Positions 27,923 to 35,702 of a stretch of DNA of 64,000 bases are shown one piece after another; position 1 is the first letter of the stretch, and each line of letters begins with the position of its first letter. Location of the stretch: positions 2,019,001-2,083,000 of the forward strand of contig NZ_JAGQFP010000001.1 in assembly GCF_019090095.1 (NCBI RefSeq). Direction: 5' to 3'. The notes under the pieces were generated by a model. That model worked only from the letters and a program-made list of their open reading frames with translations, was not told the DNA's origin and did no database searches. A program made the translations under genes and the position numbers. The stretch is from Stutzerimonas stutzeri. Lineage in GTDB: Bacteria; Pseudomonadota; Gammaproteobacteria; Pseudomonadales; Pseudomonadaceae.

Positions 27923-30052
27923 ATGCGCCGCTTCATCGTACCTGTCCTGTCGCTCCAGGCACTTGCCTGCACAGCCCAGGCCGCAGAACAGTCCGCTTCA
28001 TCCAGTGACCCCATCGCCCTCGGTCAGATGGAGATCACCGCCTCCCAGGCCGAACGCGCCGACGGCCCGGTAGACGGCTATCGCGCCACACGCTCGGCGA
28101 GCGCAACGCGCACCGACACGCCGATTCATGAGATCCCGCAATCGATCAGCGTCGTCCCCGGGCAGGTGGTAGAAGACATCGCCGCCACCCGTCTTGAAGA
28201 CGCCCTGGACTACGCCGGTGGCGTCGAGCGGGGCAACAACTTCGGTGGCCAGGGCCTGACCGAGTTCCTGGTCCGCGGCTTCAGCTCCCAGGAGTTCTAC
28301 CGCAATGGATTTGCCGTCAACCGCGGCTACCCCAACATGCCGGACGCCGCCACCCTCGAGCGCATCGAAGTGCTGCGCGGCCCGGCTTCGATGCTGTACG
28401 GCCGCGGTGATCCGGGCGGCACCTTCAATATCGTCAGCAAGCAACCGCAGGCCGAACGCCGCACGGTGCTGGGCTCCCAGTTCAACACCGAAGGGCTGCG
28501 CCGCGGCACGCTGGACACCACCGGCGCGCTGGACGAGCAGGCCGACTTCACCTATCGCCTGAATCTCGTGGCTGAAGGCGCCGACAGCTTTCGCGATCAC
28601 GTCGAGAGCGAGCGCTACAACGTCGCGCCGGTGCTGCGCTGGGACCTGAGCGCCGCCACCGCCATCATCCTCGAAGGCGACTACCTGCATAACCGTCACC
28701 CGCTCGACCGCGGCGTGACACGCTACGCCAACCAGCAAGGCCAACTGCCACGCGACCGCTTCCTCGGCGAGGAGAGCGCCGGCAAGTTCGCCAACGACAA
28801 CGCCACGACCCAGCTGCGCATCGAGCACCTGCTGAATGACCAATGGACGCTGCGCGGGGGTGTGCAGTACCTCGACGGCTCCCTGGAAGGCGGCGCCGTG
28901 GAGAACAATGGCCTGGCCGCTGATGGCCGCACCGTAGGGCGCAACTACAGCGAACGCCGGCTGGAATGGAACGATACGGCCCTTCAGGCCAATCTCGAGG
29001 GGCGCTTCAACGCACTGGGCTTCGCCCATACCCTGCTGACCGGCGTCGAGTACGACGACTTCAACTACAACTCGCGCATCGATCGCTCAGCCGGTGGCGT
29101 CGGTGATTTCCCGATCGACCTCTACGAGCCGGTCTATGGCCAGCCGCTGCCTGCTATCGTCGGACCGAATTACTGGGACGACGAAGACCTGAAATCCTAT
29201 GCGTTCTTTATGCAGGATCAGGTCGAGCTGACCGAGCGTTTTACCCTGCAACTGGGCGCGCGCCTGGAACGCTTCGAGCAGGAGTACACCAACAAGCTGT
29301 CGCCCGCCGGCAGCTGGGACCAGGCACATAACGCCGTGTCGCCGCGCATCGGCGCGATCTACGACCTGACTGACGCGCTGGCCGTCTATGCCAATGCCTC
29401 CCGCTCGTTCAAGCCCAATCGCGGCGCCGACCGCAGCAGCCAGGCATTCGATCCGGAAGAAGGCATCGCCTACGAAACCGGCTTCAAGTACGACCTGCCG
29501 GAACATAACCTGAGCGTGACGGCGGCACTGTTCCACATCACCAAGGAAAACGTACTGACGGCCGATCCGGTGGACAGCAACTTCCAGATCGCCGCGGGCG
29601 AAGTGCGCAGCCGTGGCTTCGACCTCAGCGTCGCCGGCAACATCACCCCGCAATGGCGCGTGATCGGCGGCTATGCCTACGTCGACGCCGAGGTGACCGA
29701 AAGCAACAGCGCGAACATGCCGGTGGGCAGCCGTCTGGCCAACGTACCGGAACACAGCTTTAATCTGTTGGATACCTACGAGTTTGACAACGGTGCCCTA
29801 GATGGACTGGGCCTCGGTGTAGGCGTGAAGTACGTCAGCTCGCGCAAGGGCAGCACCTCCAATACCGCGTTCGACATGGGCGCCTATACCGTGGTCGACC
29901 TGCTCGCCTACTACCCACTGACCGACCGCGTTCGCCTCAACCTCAACCTCGACAACGTATTCGACGAGGAATACGAGGAGCGCGCCTGGAACATCTGGGC
30001 CTACCCGGGTGCACCGCGCACGCTGCAAGCCGGTATCTCCGTCGAGCTGTAA
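27923..30052 (+). CDS. TonB-dependent siderophore receptor
   Basis: 709-residue outer-membrane receptor. It has a signal peptide (about 1-22), then a plug domain (IPQSISVVPGQVVEDIAATRLEDALDYAGGVERGNNFGG ... RIEVLRGPASMLYGRGDPGGTFNIVSKQP is split here by a ~50-residue gap). A beta-barrel runs to the C-terminus, ending with the amphipathic strand LQAGISVEL. The plug sequence resembles ferrichrome/hydroxamate-type receptors (FhuA/FiuA branch). The terminal residue is Leu rather than the usual Phe. Iron control is suggested by the upstream Fur-like box. Confidence 0.9.
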   Translation: MRRFIVPVLSLQALACTAQAAEQSASSSDPIALGQMEITASQAERADGPVDGYRATRSASATRTDTPIHEIPQSISVVPGQVVEDIAATRLEDALDYAGGVERGNNFGGQGLTEFLVRGFSSQEFYRNGFAVNRGYPNMPDAATLERIEVLRGPASMLYGRGDPGGTFNIVSKQPQAERRTVLGSQFNTEGLRRGTLDTTGALDEQADFTYRLNLVAEGADSFRDHVESERYNVAPVLRWDLSAATAIILEGDYLHNRHPLDRGVTRYANQQGQLPRDRFLGEESAGKFANDNATTQLRIEHLLNDQWTLRGGVQYLDGSLEGGAVENNGLAADGRTVGRNYSERRLEWNDTALQANLEGRFNALGFAHTLLTGVEYDDFNYNSRIDRSAGGVGDFPIDLYEPVYGQPLPAIVGPNYWDDEDLKSYAFFMQDQVELTERFTLQLGARLERFEQEYTNKLSPAGSWDQAHNAVSPRIGAIYDLTDALAVYANASRSFKPNRGADRSSQAFDPEEGIAYETGFKYDLPEHNLSVTAALFHITKENVLTADPVDSNFQIAAGEVRSRGFDLSVAGNITPQWRVIGGYAYVDAEVTESNSANMPVGSRLANVPEHSFNLLDTYEFDNGALDGLGLGVGVKYVSSRKGSTSNTAFDMGAYTVVDLLAYYPLTDRVRLNLNLDNVFDEEYEERAWNIWAYPGAPRTLQAGISVEL

Positions 30053-30067
30053 CAGCGCCTCGGCTAG

Positions 30068-30092
30068 CTCGGGAAGTCGACTGCTTCCCGAG
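30068..30092 (+). terminator. Stem-loop after TonB receptor
   Basis: Perfect 9-bp arms CTCGGGAAG and CTTCCCGAG with a 7-nt loop lie 15 bp after the receptor stop. There is no T-run, so termination is only inferred from position. Confidence 0.45.
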
Positions 30093-30227
30093 CCAGCCGC
30101 GTCAGAACACCTCTCCACACCTATCCCCTGACCGGACAGCGCCAGACGCGTGATTCAGCGATGCGCTTTGTCCGGCCCGTACCGCGCTGAACTCTACGGG
30201 CACATCCGATACGACCGAGGCGGCCGC

Positions 30228-31191
30228 CTAGAGCCGGTCCAACGGGCTCAGCACCGCGAGACCGCCACGATTGAGCACGTGCGTATAGATCATCGTGGTC
30301 TTGACGTCCGCGTGCCCGAGCAGCTCTTGCACCGTACGGATGTCCTGCCCGCTCACCAGCAAATGCGTGGCAAAACTGTGGCGCAACGTATGCGGTGTCG
30401 CCAACTTTGCAAGTCCCGATGCCTTCACGGCACGCTTGAAGGCCCGCTGCACGCGCTTTTCGTCCAGATGATGACGACGTACGGCCCCGCTACGCGGATC
30501 CACGGAGAGTCCCGCTGCCGGGAACACGTATTGCCAAGCCCATTCCCAGGGAGCGTTGGGATACTTGCGAGCCAGGGCGTCCGGCAGATAAACGTCTCCC
30601 CCGCCATCGGCCAAAGCCTGTTGATGCATTACCCGCACGCGAGCAAGGTGACGCCGCAGCGGCTCGATCACACTGACGGGCAGAACCGTGACGCGATCCT
30701 TCTGGCCCTTGCCGTCACGGATGAGCAACTCGTTACGTGAAATCGACGTCCTTGACCCTAAGCCGCAAAGCCTCCATCAAGCGAAGCCCGGCCCCATACA
30801 GAAGCGCGTGACAAGGCCGGCCTCCCCCTCGAGCTGCCCAAGAACCTGTTGCACCTCTTGTATGGACAGCACGACAGGCAGTCGCGTAGTTTTTTTGGCA
30901 CGCACCACGTCCCCAAGCTAGGGTAAGTCCTGTTTGAGTACCTGCTTACTAAAGAAACAACAGTGCGGCAAGCGCTTGATTTTGCGTAGAAGCAGAAACA
31001 TCCCGGCGAACAGCAAGATCGGAAAGGAACGCCTCCACCTCTGCTGCGCCCATTTCTGATGGGTGGCGATAATTGTGAAACCGTACGTAGCGCTTGATCC
31101 ACTCACAATAGACACGTTCAGTTCTGATCGAGTAGTGTTTCAGCCTGATCTGTTCACGAACCTGATCGAGTAATCGCGGCCTTCCATCCAT
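30228..31191 (-). pseudogene. intI: Integron integrase IntI, inactivated
   Basis: Start MDGRPRLLDQ at 31191; end LDRL at 30228. The N-terminal part reads intact to AALLFL. Then come a frameshift with stop at 30949-30951, an amber codon replacing Trp at 30918-30920 (LP-stop-LGDVVRAKK), a -1 frameshift near 30803-30808 (before [21 protein letters not shown]) and a -2 frameshift near 30733-30738. The C-terminal 160 residues are uninterrupted: the integron-specific insert ([19 protein letters not shown]), [28 protein letters not shown]. So the catalytic Arg, His and Tyr are still encoded, but no full-length protein can be made. Confidence 0.92.
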
Positions 31192-31329
31192 GGTGTATAA
31201 CTCCTTTATACAGTCATCATCCGTTCGGAACGCCCAGCCTAGACAAGGAGCGCAATCATGGCAAGGAACGTTATACACCAGTCCCGTCGGGCGTCTTATA
31301 CACCACTTGGTGTCTAATTATAGTTAGGC
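31192..31329 (+). promoter_or_regulatory. attI recombination region
   Basis: Region between the intI start and the first cassette. It ends with core GTTAGGC at 31323-31329, where cassette 1 is inserted after G31323. It contains repeated TATACACCA-type motifs (31191-31200 inverted, 31272-31280, 31297-31305). One is a perfect stem ACACCA-CT-TGGTGT at 31300-31313, placed where IntI-binding repeats are expected. The cassette promoter, if present, should lie here or in intI. Confidence 0.7.
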
Positions 31330-31635
31330 GTTCTTTCTTTTTAAGGCTCGTACATACATGGAAGTTGGTATCGCTGCCTCGTGTTTCTTTTTCTATACAC
31401 ATCCGCTGCGTTTACTTCTAGCGCGTCATCAGTGTTTGCCTCGGCTCCGGGTCCGGCGGCCAGAGGCATGCGGCGGTGTGAATCAGTCGGTACGCACTGG
31501 CTTGAAGCTTCTAATCAGTTTGGCCACTGTGCGGTATCGGCCAGCGGTGGCAGCATCACTCCGCTGCCTAACAAGCGGTTCAAGCCGCTCACTTCGTTCG
31601 CTGGGACCGGCTAAAGCCGGCCCCTTAACCAAACG
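31324..31635 (+). repeat. Cassette 1: 312-bp repeated cassette, copy 1
   Basis: Founder-type copy of a cassette present four times in the array (also 32480-32791, 35697-36008, 43072-43381). An open frame starts at 31358 (MEVGIAASCFFFYTHPL) and would run through the attC to 31639 (93 aa). The tail after about residue 75 is just translated attC, as in copies 2 and 3, while copy 4 has a stop before attC. Coding status is doubtful; it could be a small protein, an RNA or a promoter cassette. Confidence 0.65.
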
Positions 31636-31641
31636 TTAGGC
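31566..31641 (+). repeat. attC 1
   Basis: Inverse core GCCTAAC, core GTTAGGC, 76 bp, P. stutzeri type with AACCAAAC before the core. Confidence 0.93.
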
Positions 31642-31651
31642 TAGAAAATTT

Positions 31652-31960
31652 ATGGACGACGAACCGAGATTCTCTGAATATCTTTGTGAAGAATATTTGA
31701 ATAGTGCTCTCTCAAAAGATGGATATTATTCTGAAACCTCCTACACACAGGTCATAGTACCAATGTTCGACGCATACGAATTGCAAGACGTTGGATTTCT
31801 TGCTGTAGGTAGATCTGGAGCTGACGGAATTGATTTTGGGTATAGAAAAGGAAAAAGTGGAATTTGGGCATTCTATCCAATTGACAATGAATTCAAGTAT
31901 ATGTCGCCATCTCTTTCCGAGTTTGTGCCAGCGTGGGTTTCTGGAAGCTTGTCTGTTTAA
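31652..31960 (+). CDS. Cassette 2: hypothetical protein, possible SMI1/SUKH-like
   Basis: 102-residue acidic protein in cassette 31636-32074. The block ADGIDFGYRKGKSGIWAFYPIDNEFKYMS followed by LSEFVPAW recalls the C-terminal part of SMI1/KNR4 (SUKH) immunity-like proteins, in which a DG-x-x-aromatic stretch precedes the final FV-x-x-W helix. This is a weak resemblance by eye. No ribosome site lies before the ATG, which is 17 bp from the core site. Confidence 0.7.
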   Translation: MDDEPRFSEYLCEEYLNSALSKDGYYSETSYTQVIVPMFDAYELQDVGFLAVGRSGADGIDFGYRKGKSGIWAFYPIDNEFKYMSPSLSEFVPAWVSGSLSV

Positions 31961-32004
31961 TAGTCAACCCTCAATAAAATTTAAAGCAAACGACTGTCAG
32001 GCCC

Positions 32005-32080
32005 GCCTAACAACTGGCTTAAATCGTTCGCTTCGCTCGCTGGGACGGGCTAAAGCCCGCCCCTTAGCCAAACGTTATAA
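32005..32080 (+). repeat. attC 2
   Basis: Inverse core GCCTAAC, core GTTATAA, 76 bp, P. stutzeri type. Confidence 0.93.
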
Positions 32081-32092
32081 GTCGCGCAAAAC

Positions 32093-32416
32093 ATGAGCCA
32101 AGAAACCCTAAAAGCCGAGATCACCCGAAAGGCGCTTTCCATCTGCAATGATAGGATCAGGCGCCACTCTCGCGTTGCTTTACCGGGCATCCTTGAATCA
32201 ACTAGGGCTCAGCTTGAGTGGTTGGTAGCATTCTTTGAGGGCCGAAACAATGAGAGGCAGAGGCTTCGAGAACTTTGTTTTGGGCACTATGCAGCAAGAG
32301 AAATGGATGAGCGCGACACAGAGTTTATCGATGCGTTGAATAGAGCATATTATGTTGCTTCAAGAACCGCTGCTGGACTCAAGCTTGATATGAAGGTACT
32401 GGGAGGCGATTTATAA
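32093..32416 (+). CDS. Cassette 3: Tsi6-like immunity protein
   Basis: 107-residue helical protein in cassette 32075-32479. The C-terminal block YAAREMDERDTEFIDALNRAYYVASRTAAGLKLD matches the pattern of Tsi6, the Pseudomonas immunity protein against the (p)ppApp-synthesising type VI effector Tas1 (acidic E-x-D...AL-x-x-AYYV-x-x-RT-x-x-GLK-x-D). No effector gene lies beside it, so it would be an orphan immunity gene. Identification is from remembered family sequence and needs a profile search. Confidence 0.72.
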   Translation: MSQETLKAEITRKALSICNDRIRRHSRVALPGILESTRAQLEWLVAFFEGRNNERQRLRELCFGHYAAREMDERDTEFIDALNRAYYVASRTAAGLKLDMKVLGGDL

Positions 32417-32485
32417 CAAGTCGCTCAAGTCGTTCACTTCGTTCGCTGGGACGGCGTGCCGCCGCCCCTTAGCTTATCGTTAGGC
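32411..32485 (+). repeat. attC 3
   Basis: Inverse core TTATAAC (pairing with the GTTATAA that opens this cassette), core GTTAGGC, 75 bp, second subtype with AGCTTATC before the core. Confidence 0.92.
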
Positions 32486-32791
32486 GTCATCTCTTTTTAA
32501 GGCCCGTACATACATGGAAGTTCGTATCGCCGCCGCCTGTTCCTTATTCCATACGCGTCCGCTGGGTTTACATCTAGCGCGCTGTCTGTGCTCGCATCGG
32601 GTCTTTGTCCGGCGACCAGAGGCATCCAGCGGTGTGAAACAGTCATCATGTAGCAGCTTGAACGTTCGCAGCTGTTCGGCCACTGTGCGGTATCAGCCAG
32701 CGAGGCCTGGTTTGCTCCGCTGCCTAACATGCGGTTCAAGCCGCTCACTTCGTTCGCTGGGACGGGCTAAAGCCCTCCCCTTAACCAAACG
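32480..32791 (+). repeat. Cassette 4: 312-bp repeated cassette, copy 2
   Basis: Same length as copy 1 and nearly identical to copy 3 (35697-36008). Open frame from 32514 (MEVRIAAACSLFHTRPLG) reads through attC to 32795; an antisense frame (32480-32683) is also open. Comparison with copy 3 shows only a handful of substitutions, mixed between silent and replacement, so coding cannot be judged. Confidence 0.65.
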
Positions 32792-32797
32792 TTAGGC
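32722..32797 (+). repeat. attC 4
   Basis: Inverse core GCCTAAC, core GTTAGGC, 76 bp, P. stutzeri type. Confidence 0.93.
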
Positions 32798-32800
32798 ATT

Positions 32801-33190
32801 GTGGGGTATATGGATGTGAACCCAATAGCAGCAGCAATTCCTCTGTGGTATGCCCAAATGGCGTGGGCAAAGGAGCTAATCACCCGTAGCTTCGGCCTAG
32901 AGAGAGCCGAGGATATTTTGCATAGAGAATATCGCGGGAATCGCATTATTCCTGGCACTACTTGGTACATACGCACTCATGGCATTGGAGTTGATGTCTA
33001 CAAAACTCTAGATGTTGGCGGTATAGACTTTGATTTTGACAAGCTACACCCAGACGCTTGGCGTATGGAAATATTTATTCAGCGCCAACTAAACGATGGC
33101 AACCTTCCATTTGAGCCTTACCGAGAGTTGCTCAATGATGAAGAGCTTATGAGAAAGGCTATAGCGGATGCACTCAGTATCAATGCCTAA
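32801..33190 (+). CDS. Cassette 5: hypothetical protein, DUF6896-like
   Basis: 129-residue protein (GTG start at 32801, or ATG at 32810 giving 126 aa) in cassette 32792-33254. The block TWYIRTHGIGVDVYKTLDVGGIDFDFDKLHPDAWRME is a strongly patterned HG-x-G...GGIDFDF core that resembles the DUF6896 family, often found beside toxins or in polymorphic-toxin loci. Function unknown. Confidence 0.75.
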   Translation: MGYMDVNPIAAAIPLWYAQMAWAKELITRSFGLERAEDILHREYRGNRIIPGTTWYIRTHGIGVDVYKTLDVGGIDFDFDKLHPDAWRMEIFIQRQLNDGNLPFEPYRELLNDEELMRKAIADALSINA

Positions 33191-33260
33191 CAATGCGCTC
33201 AAAGCGCTCACTTCGTTCGCTGGGACGGCGTTCCGCCGCCCCTTAGCTTAATCGTTAGAC
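33185..33260 (+). repeat. attC 5
   Basis: Inverse core GCCTAAC, core GTTAGAC, 76 bp, second subtype (AGCTTAATC before the core). Confidence 0.93.
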
Positions 33261-33273
33261 GGCAGAGAAACCC

Positions 33274-33837
33274 ATGGAGATAGCCGCCGAAATTATAAAA
33301 TCAATAGCATGGCCAATAGCCGCAATTTGGATAGCTCAGCTATTCAAAAGCGAAGTTCGCGCCCTATTCGGTAGAGTTTCGCATCTCAAATACAAGGAGC
33401 TAGAAGCACAATTCGAAAAAGGCATCGAACTCGCAAAGAATCAAGCTAGGCAGCTAGATCATGAAAAATATAAAGCTCTTAGAAATGCCTCAATAGATGG
33501 AATCCTGACCACTTTTGAACTCGTCAACCGTATTGCTTTAACATCTCCACGAGCAGCAATAATCGAGTACTGGATTGATCTAGAAGCAGCAATCAGCGCT
33601 GCGGCCAAAAAAGCAGGAATATCGAGCAGTAACACATCGAAAAATGTCTCCAAATTAATCGAAATGGGGCATGTTTCCGCCAACGTCATGCCGCTATATA
33701 TGCAGCTGAAAGAGCTTAGAAATCAGGCAACGCACATGCCAGACTTCAGCATTACAGCTAAAGATGCACAAGCCTATCTAAAAAGCGTCTTAGAGCTCGG
33801 AAACGAGTTCCGATACTATGCTGTAGGTCCTGTCTAA
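33274..33837 (+). CDS. Cassette 6: membrane-anchored protein with HEPN-like motif
   Basis: 187-residue protein in cassette 33255-33901. One N-terminal transmembrane helix (about residues 6-24) is followed by a charged coiled-coil-like stretch (about 36-70) and a helical C-terminal domain containing LKELRNQATH. R149-x4-H154 fits the R-x4-6-H signature of HEPN ribonuclease/DUF4145-type domains. The membrane anchor plus HEPN layout is seen in some abortive-infection proteins; this is inference from motif and architecture only. Confidence 0.75.
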   Translation: MEIAAEIIKSIAWPIAAIWIAQLFKSEVRALFGRVSHLKYKELEAQFEKGIELAKNQARQLDHEKYKALRNASIDGILTTFELVNRIALTSPRAAIIEYWIDLEAAISAAAKKAGISSSNTSKNVSKLIEMGHVSANVMPLYMQLKELRNQATHMPDFSITAKDAQAYLKSVLELGNEFRYYAVGPV

Positions 33838-33907
33838 TAGGTGGTTCAAATCACTCGCTCCGCTCGTTGGGACGGGCTAAAGCCCGCCCCTTAACCAAAC
33901 GTTAGGC
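33832..33907 (+). repeat. attC 6
   Basis: Inverse core GTCTAAT (last base altered), core GTTAGGC, 76 bp, P. stutzeri type. Confidence 0.9.
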
Positions 33908-33923
33908 ACACAAGGAGATTACG

Positions 33924-34271
33924 GTGAATTCAAACCCTAGGGCATGCATTGCGTACATTGCTGCCGGTCTATCTGGTGCCAAAGGATCTTCGGTATACGA
34001 TTACTCGCAATCCAAGCACATAAACATTAGCGGCAACATCAGTGAAACAAATATCAGCATTTACGATCACGACCGTGGCTGCCACATAAGCGGCTCTCCA
34101 AATAGCCTGTACGACTACGGAAATAGCTCTCACATTCAGCTGACCTTAAAAGGCTCCCAATTTACTGGCTATGACTATCACACGAGCAGTCATTTTAGCG
34201 GCAATATAAATGGCAGGTCAGTATCTATTTATGACTACCAAACATCTTCACATTACAACTACAGTGTGTGA
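33924..34271 (+). CDS. Cassette 7: YDY-x2-S-x-H tandem-repeat protein
   Basis: 115-residue protein starting at GTG 33924, with AAGGAG upstream, in cassette 33902-34344. After a short N-terminus (MNSNPRACIAYIAAGLSGAKG), it consists of five imperfect repeats of about 16-23 residues. Their hallmarks are VYDYSQSKH, IYDHDRGCH, LYDYGNSSH, GYDYHTSSH and IYDYQTSSH, each followed by a short Gly/Asn-rich strand. It looks like a beta-solenoid or stacked-strand protein with regularly spaced Tyr, Asp and His. Family not recognised. Confidence 0.82.
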   Translation: MNSNPRACIAYIAAGLSGAKGSSVYDYSQSKHINISGNISETNISIYDHDRGCHISGSPNSLYDYGNSSHIQLTLKGSQFTGYDYHTSSHFSGNINGRSVSIYDYQTSSHYNYSV

Positions 34272-34273
34272 GC

Positions 34274-34350
34274 GCCTAACAACTGGTTCAAGCCGTTCGC
34301 TTCGCTCACTCGGGACCGGCTAAAGCCGGCCCCTTAACCAAACGTTAGAT
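34274..34350 (+). repeat. attC 7
   Basis: Inverse core GCCTAAC, core GTTAGAT, 77 bp, P. stutzeri type. Confidence 0.93.
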
Positions 34351-34356
34351 TACTCA

Positions 34357-34632
34357 ATGAAGAGTGTGCAAATGACCGAAAAGCGGACTGGCAGCGAGCC
34401 TCGCTATGCCCTTCTAGATCCGGTAGTAGACCTTCTCTTGGCTAGCGGAAATGAACTTGCAACTGAATATCGTTGGGGCTCTAATCCAGCCGGATACTTT
34501 TGCCTCATGAGGCATCCGCTCGACCTTGGGCTTGTGGCAGCGAACTTTAACCTGCCACCAAGTGTCGTTCTGGATCAGAAGTTCGGCGCCGTAGATTACG
34601 GCCTGGGAACAGTAGTAATTAGGCAGGAGTAA
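34357..34632 (+). CDS. Cassette 8: hypothetical protein
   Basis: 91-residue protein (a second ATG at 34372 would give 86 aa) in cassette 34345-34685. It contains YRWGSNPAGYFCLMRHPLDLGLVAANFNLPPSVVL, with no transmembrane segment. I do not recognise the family. Its stop is embedded in an unusual short attC. Confidence 0.65.
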   Translation: MKSVQMTEKRTGSEPRYALLDPVVDLLLASGNELATEYRWGSNPAGYFCLMRHPLDLGLVAANFNLPPSVVLDQKFGAVDYGLGTVVIRQE

Positions 34633-34691
34633 CCTAACCATTTGCTCCAGGGGACGGCCCTGACGGCCGCCGCTGAGCTCAAACGTTAGGT
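34632..34691 (+). repeat. attC 8 (short, divergent type)
   Basis: Inverse core ACCTAAC, core GTTAGGT, only 60 bp. Its interior (GGGACGGCCCTGACGGCCGCC, continuing to CTGAGCTCAAAC) is unlike its neighbours, so the cassette probably has a different origin. Confidence 0.82.
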
Positions 34692-34696
34692 GCCAC

Positions 34697-34846
34697 ATGC
34701 ACGAAGTCAAAGCCACTGTCTTGTCCGATGCCCCAGCAGACGTAGTAGCAAAATCATTTTCTGTAATCAGTAAAGAGTTGCGCTCGTCATCTACAAAAGA
34801 AGCAGTTCAAATGTCAATAAGCACTGAGCCAGCCAGCGACACCTAA
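34697..34846 (+). CDS. Cassette 9: 49-residue hypothetical protein
   Basis: A short frame (MHEVKATVLSDAPADVVAK ... STEPASDT) fills nearly all of the smallest cassette (34686-34910, 225 bp). Its ATG is 12 bp after the core site and its stop lies within the attC inverse core, the usual geometry of cassette genes. No Shine-Dalgarno sequence and no recognised family. Confidence 0.5.
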   Translation: MHEVKATVLSDAPADVVAKSFSVISKELRSSSTKEAVQMSISTEPASDT

Positions 34847-34916
34847 CTAGCGGTTCAAATCGTTCGCTTCGCTCACTGGGACGGACTAAAGCCCGCCCCT
34901 TAACCAAACGTTATGC
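34841..34916 (+). repeat. attC 9
   Basis: Inverse core ACCTAAC, core GTTATGC, 76 bp, P. stutzeri type. Confidence 0.92.
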
Positions 34917-34933
34917 GCTAATGAGGCACGAAC

Positions 34934-35293
34934 ATGTTCAGTGAACGAATAAATAAAGAAGAGCTATCGGGAGTAGCCACTCGATTCAGAGATTTGCTTA
35001 TCAAATATTCCAGCGCCTACCCGGATGCCCAAAGAGTTCTTGAGCGCGCATCTGACTTGCTGGAAAAAGCTATTAACAGAAATATTAACGATCCTTATCG
35101 CAAAGGGTTTCTACCTGAAGAGTTCTGGGAAAGTGGCACACTATTTCCGCTAGAAGACTTATCTGAAAAGTGCGCACAATTCAGCCTTCTTTTAAAGGGT
35201 GCCATTTCAATTAAAGCAATAAAAAGTGGCGTACAGATCATTGAAGAACAAGCAGAGATTGATGAAAAAGAGTTTAGGCAGAGAGGCGCATAA
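34934..35293 (+). CDS. Cassette 10: helical hypothetical protein
   Basis: 119-residue, mostly helical charged protein in cassette 34911-35369 (MFSERINKEELSGVATRFRDLL ... IIEEQAEIDEKEFRQRGA). No membrane segment or recognised motif. Gene fills the cassette from 24 bp after the core to the attC. Confidence 0.7.
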   Translation: MFSERINKEELSGVATRFRDLLIKYSSAYPDAQRVLERASDLLEKAINRNINDPYRKGFLPEEFWESGTLFPLEDLSEKCAQFSLLLKGAISIKAIKSGVQIIEEQAEIDEKEFRQRGA

Positions 35294-35375
35294 CAAGTCG
35301 CTCAACACCGTTCGCTTCGCTCACTGGACTCGCAAAAGCTACGCTTTTGCTCGCCTGTTAGCTTAATCGCTATGT
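35288..35375 (+). repeat. attC 10 with non-canonical core
   Basis: Inverse core GCATAAC, 88 bp, ending in GCTATGT where GTTATGT is expected: the conserved second T is C. Interior carries CGCAAAAGCTACGCTTTTGC, a longer hairpin shared with attC 23 and 26. Confidence 0.82.
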
Positions 35376-35381
35376 ACCTAC

Positions 35382-35624
35382 ATGAATACTTACGCGCTGC
35401 TAGCAATTAAGATCACTCTAACAACAGTCGCCTTTTTAGTGCTGCTATTTCTGGCCATTTTAGCAACCACCCTAATATTCCAAGACAGCGGGCAACACCC
35501 AGACAACTGGAGAACAACAGACTACGACTACGGGGCTGGAATTTTGGTTGCGGCCTTGTATATTGCAACAGTAGCCTGGCAAATCCGAAGCGCACTAAAG
35601 AAAAAATCAATTCAGCGTCAGTAG
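35382..35624 (+). CDS. Cassette 11: small two-helix membrane protein
   Basis: 80-residue protein in cassette 35370-35696 with transmembrane helices at about residues 7-33 and 51-69, separated by a polar loop (QDSGQHPDNWRTTDYDYG), and a basic tail (KKKSIQRQ). Function unknown. Confidence 0.72.
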   Translation: MNTYALLAIKITLTTVAFLVLLFLAILATTLIFQDSGQHPDNWRTTDYDYGAGILVAALYIATVAWQIRSALKKKSIQRQ

Positions 35625-35626
35625 GA

Positions 35627-35702
35627 ACATAACAATGCGCTCAAAGCGCTCACTCCGTTCGCTGGGACCGGCGAAGCCGGCCCCTTAGCTTAATCGTTAG
35701 GC
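35627..35702 (+). repeat. attC 11
   Basis: Inverse core ACATAAC, core GTTAGGC, 76 bp, second subtype (AGCTTAATC). Confidence 0.93.

Noticed and set aside
30150..30740. 196-codon plus-strand frame over the intI C-terminus
   Set aside because: The minus strand carries the unmistakable integrase motifs; the plus frame has none.
32480..32683. Antisense 67-residue frame in the repeated cassette (also 35697-35900)
   Set aside because: It is open in copies 2 and 3 but has no ribosome site and would be opposite to all other cassette genes; kept only as part of the repeated-cassette finding.
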